A DNA stretch of 64,000 bases from Phenylobacterium zucineum HLK1 (GCF_000017265.1 NC_011144.1:1206001-1270000); one strand, 5' to 3'; counted from the stretch's first letter, positions 28,685-40,494 are shown. Notes: generated from the letters alone by a model not told the origin. Translations and numbers: made by a program.

Positions 28685-30583
28685 TCAGCCGCCGAAGCGG
28701 ACCGACAGCAGGGCGCGGACGGTGGGGGCGCCGATCGGCCAGAGCAGGCCGGACGGCGAGGCCCAGTAGCCGTCGGCGCCGGTGACGTTGGAGGCCAGCA
28801 GCCGGAACTGGGCCGGATGGTCGCCGAGCTCGAAGCTGCGGCGGGCGCCGAGGTTGAGCTGCACCTGGGCCGGGGTCTTGAAGGTGTTGCGGCTGTCGGC
28901 CCAGCGCTCGCCCCAGTAGCTGAGCTGGGCGTCCACCGACCAGCCGCCGCCCAGCTGGCGCTCGACGCTGGCGTTGGCGACGAGGCTGGAGATGCCGGCC
29001 GCGCGGTCGCCGACCACGCCGGCCTCCACCAGCGGCCCCGAGACCTCCGGCCGGAAGGCGACGGTGCCCAGGACGATGCGGGTCTTCTCGCCCAGGCGGC
29101 CGGCGAGCGAGCCCTCGACGCCGCGGTGCGCCACCTGGCCCACATGGCCGAACGAGCCGTCGGCGCGGATCCCCATGGTGGGCTTGGAGACGTCGAACAG
29201 CGCGCCGATGAACGTCAGGTTGTCGGTGAGGGCGTGGCGGACGCCCAGCTCGAACTGCTCGGCCTCGACCGGGGGCAGAACCTCGTTGCGGTTGGTGGCC
29301 GACTGGGGCGCGACGCCGCTTTCCTCCAGGCCCGTCACCCAGCTGCCGAAGAGGGCGGTGCGGCCGGTCAGGCCGACGACGGCCGAGGCGTTGTAGAGCA
29401 TGGTCTCCTCGGTCCCGCGTGTGCGCACGCCGGCGATCGTCAGCACGTCCTTCTCGTACCGGGTGCGGTGGACGCCCAGCCGCACCTGCAGCCGGTCTCC
29501 CCAGGCGAGGCCGTAGCCCAGCGAGCCGGTGACCTGTTCGACCACGTCGAGGCCGCGGCTCCCGCTCCAGGCGGGCTCCTCGGACGGCGCGACGTCGGTG
29601 GCCAGGGTGAGCGGGCCGAGCGGGACGGCGAGGCTGCTTGCCAGCTCCACCTCGCTGCGGCGGCCCCGCAGCGAGGCCGAGACGAGGTGATCCACCGGGC
29701 CGGTCCCGAAGACGCGGCTGATGCGGGCCTCGCCGGAATCCGAGACGTTCCGCTTGGGCGGCGAGAGGAACAGGGTCGCCTCGGCCGTCCCGTCGGCGCG
29801 GGTCTCCACGAGGGTGAAGTCGGTGCGCTCGGTGTCGAAGATCGAGCGGAAGGCGGCCAGGTCCACCGACCAGCCGGCGAGTTCGCCGTCGTAGAGGACG
29901 CCCATGTTGGCGTTCATCGCCTCCACCCGAGCCCAGACGGGCGAGTACTCGTGCGTCCGGCGCGCGTCGGGCGGGACGGCGCCGTCGGCCGACTTGAAGG
30001 CGTAGTCCCCGTCGTAATCGCGGACGTAGGCGCTGGCGAAGGCGCGCAGCACATGGCCCTCGGCGAGCGCCAGGCGGCCGACGAGGCCGGCGTCCACCGC
30101 ATCCCCCTCGGTGCCAGCCCCCCAGCGGGCGACCGGCCGCCAGACGATCCCCCCGGCCAGGCCGAAGCGGCCGCCGGCGTCGCTCCACGAGCCGTTCGCC
30201 TCGACCGTGGGGGTGCGGTAGTCGCGGACGCCGCCGCCGAGCGTGAGGCTGTTGCGGGCGGCGGGCTCGCGCAGGCGGTAGTTCACCACCCCCGACGGGG
30301 CGGGGTAGGCCAGGGCGGCGGCGTTGACGCCCACCCGCACGCCGACGCCCGCCAGGACGGGATCGTTGATCGGCGCGGCGCGGCTGAAATAGGCGTCCTC
30401 GATGCGGTAGGCGCCGGAGTTGTTCAGGTCGAAGCCGCGCACCTGGCCTTCGTTGTAGAGCCCGAGCTGCTCGATGCCGACGCGTTCGCCGAAGGCGTCA
30501 GCGGCCGAGCGCACGGCGCTGTCCTGGGCCGCGGCGGGGGAGGCGAGGGCGGTGGTGAATAGCAGAACGGTGATACGTGACAT
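28685..30583 (-). CDS. TonB-dependent receptor
   Basis: This 632-residue outer-membrane protein has a signal peptide (RITVLLFTTALASPAAAQ), a reduced plug region (residues about 40-115, with GVRVGVNAAALAYPAPSGVVNYRL) and a beta-barrel. The C-terminus ends RALLSVRFGG, rather than the usual terminal Phe. It is short compared with typical receptors of 700-900 residues, and the TonB box is not clear. It is divergent from the CadC/TolB-type regulator across 104 bp, which suggests that regulator controls it. The substrate is unknown. Confidence 0.88.
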   Translation of the reverse strand: MSRITVLLFTTALASPAAAQDSAVRSAADAFGERVGIEQLGLYNEGQVRGFDLNNSGAYRIEDAYFSRAAPINDPVLAGVGVRVGVNAAALAYPAPSGVVNYRLREPAARNSLTLGGGVRDYRTPTVEANGSWSDAGGRFGLAGGIVWRPVARWGAGTEGDAVDAGLVGRLALAEGHVLRAFASAYVRDYDGDYAFKSADGAVPPDARRTHEYSPVWARVEAMNANMGVLYDGELAGWSVDLAAFRSIFDTERTDFTLVETRADGTAEATLFLSPPKRNVSDSGEARISRVFGTGPVDHLVSASLRGRRSEVELASSLAVPLGPLTLATDVAPSEEPAWSGSRGLDVVEQVTGSLGYGLAWGDRLQVRLGVHRTRYEKDVLTIAGVRTRGTEETMLYNASAVVGLTGRTALFGSWVTGLEESGVAPQSATNRNEVLPPVEAEQFELGVRHALTDNLTFIGALFDVSKPTMGIRADGSFGHVGQVAHRGVEGSLAGRLGEKTRIVLGTVAFRPEVSGPLVEAGVVGDRAAGISSLVANASVERQLGGGWSVDAQLSYWGERWADSRNTFKTPAQVQLNLGARRSFELGDHPAQFRLLASNVTGADGYWASPSGLLWPIGAPTVRALLSVRFGG

Positions 30584-30687
30584 CGGTGTAATCCCGGCGA
30601 ACTGGGCTGTTCAGACCGGGCGGTTTGTCCGATGTTGCGGCCGGGGCGGCGCGGCTGCGGGCGTGATTTATTCGTGATGGTTTCGCG

Positions 30688-32781
30688 ATGAACGAGCATG
30701 TCGCTCTCTGGCCGAAGCTGACGCTGGCGCGCGAACTGCCGTTCGTCCTGGCGGGGGCGCAGGTGCGTCCGGCCGCGCTGGAGGTCGAGATCGGCGGCCG
30801 CGTCACGACGCTGGAGCCGCGGGTGATGAAGGTGCTGGTGGCCCTGCACCGGGCCCGCGGCCATCCGGTCAGCCGGGACGAGCTGATCGACCTGTGCTGG
30901 GAAGGCCGCATCGTCACGGAGGGGGCGCTGAACCGCTGCGTGGCGCAGCTGCGCAAGGCGTTGGCGGGAGAGCCGCGCATCCACCTCGATACGATCCCGA
31001 CGGTCGGCTACCGGCTGCAGGCCGGCGGCGAGCCGCGGCGGGCGGCGATGGCGGCCGGGGACGAGGCCGCGCCCGCCGCGCCAGTACAGGCGGGCGTGCG
31101 CCGCCGGTGGGCCTGGGCCGCGGCGGCGGCGGGGATCGCGGCCGCGGGCGCGGCGGCGGCGTTCGCCCTGTATCCGCGGCCGGTGGCTTGGACGGCGACC
31201 TCGTACCATCCGCTGACCGCCGAACGGGGACTGGAGACGCACCCGGCGATCTCGCCGAACGGCCAGCAGATCGTCTATTCGCAGCGGCCGGATTCCACGG
31301 TGGGCCGGGACCTCTACATCCGCGGCGTGGACCAGGGCACGCCGGTGCGGATCACCAGCCATCCGGCCGACGACCACAGCGCCGCCTGGTCGCCGGCGGG
31401 CGACCGCATCGTCTTCGTACGCACCGTGCCGAACGGGCCGTGCCAGCTGGTGGTCGCGCCCGTGCCGCTGGGGCCCGAGCGGGTGGCGGCGCAGTGCCAG
31501 TCGTCCACCTACACCCGGGTGAGCTGGCTGGATGCGAACACCCTGGCGATCGGCGACCGGCCGGCGCCCGACGCGCTCTGGCGCATCCGGGCGGTGGACC
31601 TGACCACGGGCGCGGTGCGCGACCTGACGAACCCGCCCGCGGACACCCTGGGCGACAGCGACCCGATGGTCTCGCCCGACGGGCGGCGGGTGGCCTTCCG
31701 GCGCACCCTGCTGCACGGGGCCGACGACCTGTTCGTGAAGGACCTGACGACCGGTCGCGAGCAGGCTCTGACCACCGATGGCTGGAAGGCGGCGGGCTAT
31801 GTCTGGTCGGCCGACAGCCGGCATCTCTTCTATTCCTCGAACCGCGGCGGCGAGTTCGGACTGTGGACGGTGGACACGCGCCGGCCCGGCGAGCCGCGGC
31901 GGATCAGCCTGGGCTTCGGCCAGCTCACCTTCAGCCGCATGTCGATCGACCGCCGCAACCGGCTGGCGGTCGAGCTGCCGCGCGGGCGGACGAACATCGC
32001 GCTGGTCGGCCCCGACGGCGCCGTCACGCCGGTGACCAACGCGGCGGGCGCGGACTGGGAGCCCGAGGGCGCCGCCGACGGGGCGGTGGCCTATGTCTCG
32101 AACCGTTCCGGCTCGTCCGAGCTGTGGATCAGCCCGCCTGGGACGCAGCCGGTGCGGCTGACGAACATCGTGGGCTCCTACGTCCATTCGCCGGCCTGGT
32201 CGCCGGACGGGCGCAGCCTGGCCTTCGTGGCGGTGAAGGGGCGCAAGGCCGAGATCTACACGGTGGCTCGTGACGGCTCGCGGCTGCGCGCCGTCACGGA
32301 CGACGGGACCGACAAGCTGGAGACCGCCTGGTCGCCCGACGGGCGCAGCCTGCGCTACCTACAGCGGACGGGAGCACGCTACCGGGTGATGGAGCTGGCC
32401 CTCGCGCCCGGCGCCTCGCCGCGGACGCTGGCCGAGCGCGCCTGGGGGCAGATGCGGCCGGGTCCGGACGGGCGGCTGTTCGGGGTTCCCGTGGGCGGCG
32501 GACCGCTGGAAGCGCTGGACGGCGGCGCGGTTCCGCAAGCGCGCCTGAGCAGCGCCGACGCCTTCGCCGTGGGTCCGGAGGGGGCCTATGTGCTGAGGGC
32601 GCGGCGGGAAGCCGCGCCCTCGCTGTGGCTGCATCCCTGGTCGGGCCCGCCGCGCCCGATCGCCGTGCTGCCCACCGGAACGGGGGAGATCGGCCTGGCG
32701 CCCGGCGGGCGGGTGCTCGTCTCGCAGAACGTGGACGAGCAGGTGGACCTGGGACTCTTCGACCTGAGCGCCGCGCGCTAG
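30688..32781 (+). CDS. CadC-like membrane regulator: winged helix, TM segment, TolB-type propeller
   Basis: This 697-residue protein has an OmpR-type winged helix at residues about 25-110 (LEVEIGGRVTTLEPRVMKVLVAL; LNRCVAQLRKAL; IPTVGYRL). A single transmembrane helix follows at about 140-160 (WAWAAAAAGIAAAGAAAAFAL). A periplasmic propeller of TolB/WD40-like blades completes it (SPNGQQIVYSQRPD, SPDGRRVAFRRTLL, SPDGRSLAFVAVKG). DNA binding inside and sensing outside are therefore in one chain, as in CadC. Its divergent neighbour, the TonB receptor, is the most likely target. It is convergent with the SOD gene (4-nt overlap). Confidence 0.9.
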   Translation: MNEHVALWPKLTLARELPFVLAGAQVRPAALEVEIGGRVTTLEPRVMKVLVALHRARGHPVSRDELIDLCWEGRIVTEGALNRCVAQLRKALAGEPRIHLDTIPTVGYRLQAGGEPRRAAMAAGDEAAPAAPVQAGVRRRWAWAAAAAGIAAAGAAAAFALYPRPVAWTATSYHPLTAERGLETHPAISPNGQQIVYSQRPDSTVGRDLYIRGVDQGTPVRITSHPADDHSAAWSPAGDRIVFVRTVPNGPCQLVVAPVPLGPERVAAQCQSSTYTRVSWLDANTLAIGDRPAPDALWRIRAVDLTTGAVRDLTNPPADTLGDSDPMVSPDGRRVAFRRTLLHGADDLFVKDLTTGREQALTTDGWKAAGYVWSADSRHLFYSSNRGGEFGLWTVDTRRPGEPRRISLGFGQLTFSRMSIDRRNRLAVELPRGRTNIALVGPDGAVTPVTNAAGADWEPEGAADGAVAYVSNRSGSSELWISPPGTQPVRLTNIVGSYVHSPAWSPDGRSLAFVAVKGRKAEIYTVARDGSRLRAVTDDGTDKLETAWSPDGRSLRYLQRTGARYRVMELALAPGASPRTLAERAWGQMRPGPDGRLFGVPVGGGPLEALDGGAVPQARLSSADAFAVGPEGAYVLRARREAAPSLWLHPWSGPPRPIAVLPTGTGEIGLAPGGRVLVSQNVDEQVDLGLFDLSAAR

Positions 32782-33410
32782 GTCGGCGCGGGGTAGCGGT
32801 AGCCTTCGCCCTGGCCCTGGGCCGCGGCGTACTGGCGCTCGACGAACTCCCAGTTCACGACCTCGTCGAACCAGCGCTCCAGGAAGCCCTTCCGGTCGTT
32901 CTTGTAGTCCAGGTAGTAGGCGTGCTCCCACACGTCGCAGACGAGGAGCGGGAAGGCGCCCTCGTGGACCAGCGGGCAGTCGGCGTCGTGGAAGGAGGTC
33001 ACCTTCAGGCCGTCGGCGCCGGCGACCAGCCAGGCCCACCCCGAGGCGAAGTGGTTCACGCCCTCGGCGACGAACACCTCCTTCAGCTTGTCGAGACCGC
33101 CGAAGGCCTTGTCGATGGCCTGCGCCAGATCGCCGGACGGCGGGCGGGCGTTCGGGGTCATGCACTGCCAGAAGAAGGCGTGGTTCCAGGCCTGGCCGGC
33201 GTTGTTGAACAGCTTCTGCTCGCCCATGCGCCGGGACTCCCGGACCACGTCCTCCATCGGACGGCCGTCGAGGCCGGCCTTGGGGGCCATCTCGTTCGTC
33301 TTGTCGACGTAGGCCTTGTGGTGCTTGCCGTGGTGGGTCCGCAGGGTGTCGGCAGAGACGGCCGGCTCGAGCGCGTCATGGGCGTACGGAAGGTCTGGCA
33401 GAATATACAT
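32778..33410 (-). CDS. sodB: Superoxide dismutase, Fe-type
   Basis: This 210-residue SOD dismutates superoxide to peroxide and oxygen. ATG 33410 begins the family start (MYILPDLPYAHDALEP); in-frame upstream codons would add an unrelated stretch. Metal ligands are His26 (RTHHGKHH), His77 (WNHAFFW), Asp159 and His163 (DVWEHAYY). Gln73 in FNNAGQAWNH is the residue typical of iron enzymes, whereas Mn enzymes place the Gln later in the chain. It is probably cytosolic. It sits between two TonB-receptor loci and is divergent from the iron-uptake pair. Confidence 0.95.
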   Translation of the reverse strand: MYILPDLPYAHDALEPAVSADTLRTHHGKHHKAYVDKTNEMAPKAGLDGRPMEDVVRESRRMGEQKLFNNAGQAWNHAFFWQCMTPNARPPSGDLAQAIDKAFGGLDKLKEVFVAEGVNHFASGWAWLVAGADGLKVTSFHDADCPLVHEGAFPLLVCDVWEHAYYLDYKNDRKGFLERWFDEVVNWEFVERQYAAAQGQGEGYRYPAPT

Positions 33411-33518
33411 ATCGGCATTTCCCTGGGGAGGCGGCGCGAGACGCGCCAGTCGCCTTCCAAACATAGTCAAGCCGGGCGCCGTTCCGAACCCGTCGGCGAG
33501 AATTCCGTGCTGATGAGA

Positions 33519-33546
33519 TTGACTTGCAACTGCGTCGGCCTATGAG
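33519..33546 (+). promoter_or_regulatory. Candidate promoter of the second TonB receptor
   Basis: TTGACT (33519-33524) and TATGAG (33541-33546) have a 16-bp spacer and lie about 35 bp before the ATG at 33579. The -35 hexamer is one base from consensus. Confidence 0.4.
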
Positions 33547-33548
33547 GC

Positions 33549-33563
33549 TGCGAAGCATTTGCA
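33549..33563. promoter_or_regulatory. Imperfect 7-1-7 dyad, possible Fur-like box
   Basis: TGCGAAG-C-ATTTGCA has 5 of 7 matching arm positions and overlaps the expected transcription start just behind the candidate -10. The 7-1-7 geometry and AT-rich core resemble Fur boxes, which fits an iron-uptake operon, but the match is weak. Confidence 0.3.
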
Positions 33564-33578
33564 GACGGAGCTTTCTGG

Positions 33579-35708
33579 ATGGGGCGGGCAGGCAGGACGT
33601 GGCTGGCCGGGGCGGCGTTTTCGGCGCTGGCCGCGGGCATGGCCCAGGCGCAGGAGCCCGCGCCCATCAACCTCGACGAGGTGGTGATCACGGCGCTGCG
33701 CGTCGAGCAGCCGCGGGCGGCGACGCCGGCCACCGTGCAGGTCATCGGCCAGGAGGAGCTGACCGCCCAGCAGGCGCTGTCGCAGAGCGCCGTCGAGGCC
33801 GTGGCGGCGCTGGCCCCCTCGTTCTCGCCCACCCGCCAGAAGCTCTCGGGATTCGGCGAGACGGTGCGCGGCCGCTCGCCGCTCTATCTGGTGGACGGGG
33901 TGCCCCAGTCGACGCCGCTGCGGGACGACAGCCGCGACGGCTTCACCATCGATCCGTTCTTCATCGATCGGGTCGAGGTGGTGTTCGGCTCGAACGCCAT
34001 CCAGGGCATCGGCGCCACCGGCGGGGTGGTGAACTACGTCACCGTCTCGACGCCGGGCGAGGCCGCCGGCTGGACGGGCAAGGTGATGGGCCAGACCACC
34101 TTCGACGACAGCGGCGAGGGCGACAGCCTGGGCTACAAGCTGGCGGGGATCGCCGGCCGCGACTTCGGCGTCTGGGACTTCACCGCGGGCGCCGCCTACG
34201 AGAAGCGCGGCGCGTTCTATGACGCGGACGGCCTGCGGATCGGCCCGGACAGCACCCAGGGCGACATCCAGGATTCCGACTCCTTCTCGCTGTTCGGCAA
34301 GGCGGGCCTCGACCTGACCGACACGCGCCGCATCGAGATCATGGCCAACCACTTCCAGCTCGAGGGCGACGGCGACTATCGCGTGGTCGCGGGGAACCGG
34401 ACGACCGGCCGCCCGACCAGCGGCTGGCGCGGGACGCAGGAGGGCCGCCCGCCGCGCAACAAGGTCACCTCGGTCGCCGCCACCTACCGCGACCGGGACC
34501 TCCTGGGCGGGACGTTCACCGCCCAGGCCTACGGCCACGACTACGAGGGCACCTTCGGCGGCGGCCGGGAGGGCACCTTCCAGGATCCGCGCATCGCCCC
34601 GGTGGGCACGCTGTTCGACCAGTCGGCCAACAACTCCGAGAAGCTGGGCTTCAAGCTGGACTACGAGCGCGAGGTGCAGGCGATCCCCGGCCTGAAGTAC
34701 CTGGTCGGCCTCGACGGCATCCGGGACAAGACCTTCCAGGCGCTGATCCTGACCGACCGCTACTGGGTGCCCAAGACCACCTATGAGAGCCTCGCCCCGT
34801 TCCTGCAGCTGCGCCAGGCGCTGTTCGACGGGCGGGTGCACCTGTCGGCCGGCGCGCGCCAGGAGAACGCCACCCTGAAGGTGGACGACTACGTGACGGT
34901 CTTCGCGGCCGGCGGCGGGGTCGAGGTGGCCGGCGGTTCGCCGAGCTTCGAGGAAACCCTGTTCAACGTCGGCGGCACGGTCACGGTGGTGGACGGCGTC
35001 ACCGCCTACGCCTCCTATGCCCAGGGCTTCACCATGCCGGACGTGGGCCGGGTGCTGCGGGCGGTGAACACCCCCGGTCGGGACGTGGACACCTATCTGG
35101 ATGTCGAGCCGGTGGTCTCGGACAACGTCGAGGTGGGCGTCGAGGTGGCGCGCGAGCGCTGGCGCGCCTCGCTGGCTTATTTCGAATCCAAGTCGGACCG
35201 CGGCGCGCTGCTGGTGCTCAACGCGGGCGGCACCTTCGACGTGCAGCGGCAGAAGACCAAAATCGACGGCTTCGAGGCCACGCTGCGGGTGCAGGCGACC
35301 GACTGGCTCACCGTGGGCGGCGCCTACTCCAAGCTGGACGGGCGCACCGACGGCGACGGCGACGGGACGCTGGAGCGCGACCTGAACGGGGCGAACATCT
35401 CGCCCGACCGGCTGACGGTCTACGCCGAGGGGACGTGGGGCCCGGCCTCGCTGCGCGTCCAGGCGCAGACGTTCGAGAGCCGGAGCTTCGAGGGCGAGCC
35501 GGCGGCCAACGCCTTCGAGGGCTACACCGTGGTGGACGCCGTCGGCACGTGGCGGCTCGAGGCGGCCGACGTCAGCCTGGGCATCCAGAACCTGCTGGAC
35601 GAGCAGTACATCAGCTACTTCAGCGACACCCAGAACCCCACGGACAACAACCGCTACTGGGCCGGCCGCGGGCGGACCTTCACGCTGACGGTGGCGCGGC
35701 GGTTCTGA
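33579..35708 (+). CDS. TonB-dependent siderophore-type receptor
   Basis: This 709-residue outer-membrane receptor has a signal peptide ending AQAQ and a TonB-box-like INLDEVVITA at about residues 30-39. The plug domain (about 45-160) contains VRGRSPLYLVDGVPQ and FIDRVEVVFGSNAIQGIGATGGVVNYV. A 22-strand barrel follows, ending in the canonical terminal Phe (TLTVARRF). The layout is that of ferric-siderophore receptors. Its TGA overlaps the ATG of the PepSY membrane protein, a frequent partner in iron uptake. This strengthens an iron role. Confidence 0.94.
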   Translation: MGRAGRTWLAGAAFSALAAGMAQAQEPAPINLDEVVITALRVEQPRAATPATVQVIGQEELTAQQALSQSAVEAVAALAPSFSPTRQKLSGFGETVRGRSPLYLVDGVPQSTPLRDDSRDGFTIDPFFIDRVEVVFGSNAIQGIGATGGVVNYVTVSTPGEAAGWTGKVMGQTTFDDSGEGDSLGYKLAGIAGRDFGVWDFTAGAAYEKRGAFYDADGLRIGPDSTQGDIQDSDSFSLFGKAGLDLTDTRRIEIMANHFQLEGDGDYRVVAGNRTTGRPTSGWRGTQEGRPPRNKVTSVAATYRDRDLLGGTFTAQAYGHDYEGTFGGGREGTFQDPRIAPVGTLFDQSANNSEKLGFKLDYEREVQAIPGLKYLVGLDGIRDKTFQALILTDRYWVPKTTYESLAPFLQLRQALFDGRVHLSAGARQENATLKVDDYVTVFAAGGGVEVAGGSPSFEETLFNVGGTVTVVDGVTAYASYAQGFTMPDVGRVLRAVNTPGRDVDTYLDVEPVVSDNVEVGVEVARERWRASLAYFESKSDRGALLVLNAGGTFDVQRQKTKIDGFEATLRVQATDWLTVGGAYSKLDGRTDGDGDGTLERDLNGANISPDRLTVYAEGTWGPASLRVQAQTFESRSFEGEPAANAFEGYTVVDAVGTWRLEAADVSLGIQNLLDEQYISYFSDTQNPTDNNRYWAGRGRTFTLTVARRF

Positions 35709-36784
35709 TGGGCCTGCTTAGGACCCTGCACGCCTGGGCCGGCGCGATCCTCGCGCTGATCCTCGTCGTGCTGGGGCTGAGCGGCAGCCTGCTGGTGCTG
35801 CGCGATCCGTGGGTGAAGCTGACCGTGCCCGAGGCGCGGGGCGGGGTCGCGGCCTCGCCGCGGGCGCTGGGCGCGGCGGTGCAGGCGATCCAGGCGCAGG
35901 CGCCGGGAGAAGTGCGCAACGTGACGCTGGCCGGTCCGCACCTGGGCGTCCACCGGGTCTATTTCACCGACAAGGACCAGGGCTATGCGGCGGCCGACGG
36001 CCGGCTGCTGGTCCGGTTCGCGCCGACAGAGCGGGCGGAGGGCTGGCTGTTCGAGCTGCACCACCGGCTGCTGGCGGGCGAGACGGGGGACAAGGTCGTC
36101 GGCGCCGCCGGGATCGCCGGCGCGCTGCTGGTGCTGACGGGCGCGATCGTCTGGCTGCCGGCCTGGCGCAGCTTCGGCGCGCGGGTCTGGCCGAAGACCC
36201 TGACCAAGCGGGCGGACCTGGTGGGCTCGCATCGCAACCTCGGCGTGATCACGGCCTTGCCCGTGTTCGTCCTGTGCCTGACCGGCGGTGCGATCATCTT
36301 CCACGAGACGACGCAGGGCCTGATGGCCGCCGCCGCGCCGGGCCCCGCCGCGCCGAAGCCGCCGGCCGCGGGCGAGGGCGAGGTGAACTGGCTGCGGGCG
36401 CTGTCGGCCGCGCAGGCGGCCTTCCCCGACGCCACGCTGCGGATGGCCTCCACGCCCGGCAAGCCGGGGGCGCCGGCGACGATCCGGATGAAGCAGCCCG
36501 GCGAGTGGCATCCGAACGGCCGCACCGTGGTCTGGATCGATCCGTCGGACGAGCGCGTGCTGGGGACGGTGGACGCGATGGCGCTCGGCGCCGGGATGCG
36601 CGCCTACAACAGCTTCTACCCCCTGCACGCGGGCAAGGTGGGCGGGATCGCCTACGAGGCCGTGGTGTTCCTGGGCGGCCTGGCGCTGGCGGCCCTGGGC
36701 GGCTTCGGCCTCTGGTCGTTCCTAATCAAGCAGACGCGGCGCAGGCCCGTCCCCGCGAAGGCCGCGCCGCAGGCGGCGGAGTAG
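35708..36784 (+). CDS. PepSY-associated transmembrane protein, likely siderophore-iron reductase
   Basis: This 358-residue inner-membrane protein starts at ATG 35708, sharing one base with the receptor's stop. Membrane helices occur at about residues 10-32 (WAGAILALILVVLGLSGSLL), 135-157, 180-205 and 325-348, with PepSY domains in the periplasmic parts. Conserved His residues near the membrane (LHAWAG, LHHRLL, SHRNLG, PLHAG) may bind haem. Homologues of the PiuB/FoxB type reduce or release iron from imported siderophores. The tight coupling to a TonB receptor fits that role. Confidence 0.92.
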   Translation: MGLLRTLHAWAGAILALILVVLGLSGSLLVLRDPWVKLTVPEARGGVAASPRALGAAVQAIQAQAPGEVRNVTLAGPHLGVHRVYFTDKDQGYAAADGRLLVRFAPTERAEGWLFELHHRLLAGETGDKVVGAAGIAGALLVLTGAIVWLPAWRSFGARVWPKTLTKRADLVGSHRNLGVITALPVFVLCLTGGAIIFHETTQGLMAAAAPGPAAPKPPAAGEGEVNWLRALSAAQAAFPDATLRMASTPGKPGAPATIRMKQPGEWHPNGRTVVWIDPSDERVLGTVDAMALGAGMRAYNSFYPLHAGKVGGIAYEAVVFLGGLALAALGGFGLWSFLIKQTRRRPVPAKAAPQAAE

Positions 36785-36788
36785 CCGC

Positions 36789-38945
<2,157 letters not shown>

Positions 38946-38969
38946 CAACGCAGATCCCAAAGTTCGTCA

Positions 38970-38990
38970 TCGCCCGGCATGTCCGGGCGA
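38970..38990. repeat. Palindromic intergenic element within the mut operon
   Basis: TCGCCCGG-CATGT-CCGGGCGA is an 8-bp perfect stem with a 5-nt loop, inside the 127-bp mutA-mutB gap. The surrounding text (TTCGTCAT before, CCCATGCTGACG after) has the style of repeated palindromes common between alphaproteobacterial genes. Confidence 0.5.
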
Positions 38991-39072
38991 CCCATGCTGA
39001 CGGCGTCGTTGTGGCGAGGCGGCTTGGGTCCCCCGGATCGCCCTGCGGACGACCGGAGGAAGACGAGGGTGT

Positions 39073-40494
39073 TCATGCCAGGGCCTCGTACTTTTCGGAC
39101 AGCCGCATGGGCTTGAGCGGCGGGCAGCGGCCGTCGGGGCCGGGCAGGCGGGGCGAGGGCGCGTCCACCGGGACGGGCGTGGGCCGCTCGACCTGGGCGG
39201 GCGCCTCGTCGGCGGGCGGGAAGGCGTTGACGCCGAGGATCTTCAGCTCGCCGCGGGCGGCGTTCGCGGCCTCGACCTCGCGGGCGACGTCGCCCTTCTC
39301 GAGCGCGGCGACCAGGCCGCCGGCGGCCTCGATGGCCTGGAACCGGGCCCAGGCGGCGCGGGCGATCTCGTCGGTCAGCGCCTCGATGTAGCCCGAGCCG
39401 GCGGCGGGGTCGGCGACGCGGCCGACGCTGGCCTCTTCCATCAGCACGAGCTGGGTGTTGCGGCTTTCGCGGCGGGCGAAGGCGGTGGGCAGGCCCAGCG
39501 CGTCGGTGAAATGGCCGAGCTGGACCGTATCGGCGCCGCCGACCGCGCCGGCGAAGCCCGCGGCGGTGAGCCGGATCATGTTGGTGTAGACGTCCCTTGC
39601 CGCCAGCATCCGGCGCGAGGACCGGGCCTCGATCCGCGCCAGGGGATCGGCGCCGCAGGCGGTGGCGATCCGCGCCCACACCGCCCGGGCGGCGCGCAGC
39701 TTGGCGATGCCGACGAAATAGTCCGCGTCGACGCAGAGGCCGAGGGCGATGCGCGCGAACGCCTCGTTCATCGGAAGGCCCGCACGGACCAGCGCCTTGG
39801 CGTAGGCCACCGCCGCGGCCGCCGCGAAGGCGACCTCGAGGGCCTCGCCGCCGCCGGCCTCGTGGACCACCCGGCCCGAGGCCAGGAACAGCCGAGCGTG
39901 CGGGTAGGGCTGGGCGAGGCGCACGCCGACGGTGGCGGCGCTGACCAGATGGCTCTGGACCGGGCCGGGGCTCTCGCCGGCCTCGGCGAAGGCGCTCAGC
40001 GGATCGAGGTTGAACGCCAGCTTCGCGCCCGGCGAGGACTTGGCGACCGCGTGCAGCCAGTCGGCGGCCTTGGGGCCCAGGAAGCCGGCGTCGAGGCCGA
40101 CCGGCGCCAGCTCGACGACCACGTCCTTGAGCGCGCGGGCGAGCCCCTCGGCCGAGCCCACGGCGACGCCGGCCTGGCCGGTCGGGTCGATCCTCACCGT
40201 CACCGAGGCCGCGCCGCCCTCCAGGTCGGCCAGCAGCTCGGCGTTGGCGCGGGCGGGATCGGGATGGGCGGTGAGCGTGCGCACGTCCCACGGCCGCTCG
40301 GCGTCGAAGGGACGGGGCGGGAAGGCCGGACCCTGCGGGGCCTGGGCGTAGAGCGGCTGGATCGGCAGGCCCTCGGCGGTCTGCTTCAGCAGGCTCTCGA
40401 AGGGCTTCTCGCCCAGGGTCTTGGCGACCAGGGCGCGCCAGGCGTCCTCGCCCGCGGGCGTGATTCCAGGGTCCAGGAGGCGTGCGTCCGACAT
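39073..40494 (-). CDS. mutA: Methylmalonyl-CoA mutase, small subunit
   Basis: This non-catalytic partner of MutB is about 473 residues from ATG 40494 (MSDARLLDPG); an in-frame ATG at 40545 would add 17 residues and is the alternative. The barrel fold is retained in a degenerate form (YPHARLFLASGRVVHEAGG; SSRRMLAARDVYTNMIRLTAAGF; RNTQLVLMEEASVGRVADPAAGSGYIE). The C-terminal B12-binding domain is missing, as expected for this subunit. It is divergent from the mechanosensitive-channel-like gene and precedes mutB. Confidence 0.94.
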   Translation of the reverse strand: MSDARLLDPGITPAGEDAWRALVAKTLGEKPFESLLKQTAEGLPIQPLYAQAPQGPAFPPRPFDAERPWDVRTLTAHPDPARANAELLADLEGGAASVTVRIDPTGQAGVAVGSAEGLARALKDVVVELAPVGLDAGFLGPKAADWLHAVAKSSPGAKLAFNLDPLSAFAEAGESPGPVQSHLVSAATVGVRLAQPYPHARLFLASGRVVHEAGGGEALEVAFAAAAAVAYAKALVRAGLPMNEAFARIALGLCVDADYFVGIAKLRAARAVWARIATACGADPLARIEARSSRRMLAARDVYTNMIRLTAAGFAGAVGGADTVQLGHFTDALGLPTAFARRESRNTQLVLMEEASVGRVADPAAGSGYIEALTDEIARAAWARFQAIEAAGGLVAALEKGDVAREVEAANAARGELKILGVNAFPPADEAPAQVERPTPVPVDAPSPRLPGPDGRCPPLKPMRLSEKYEALA

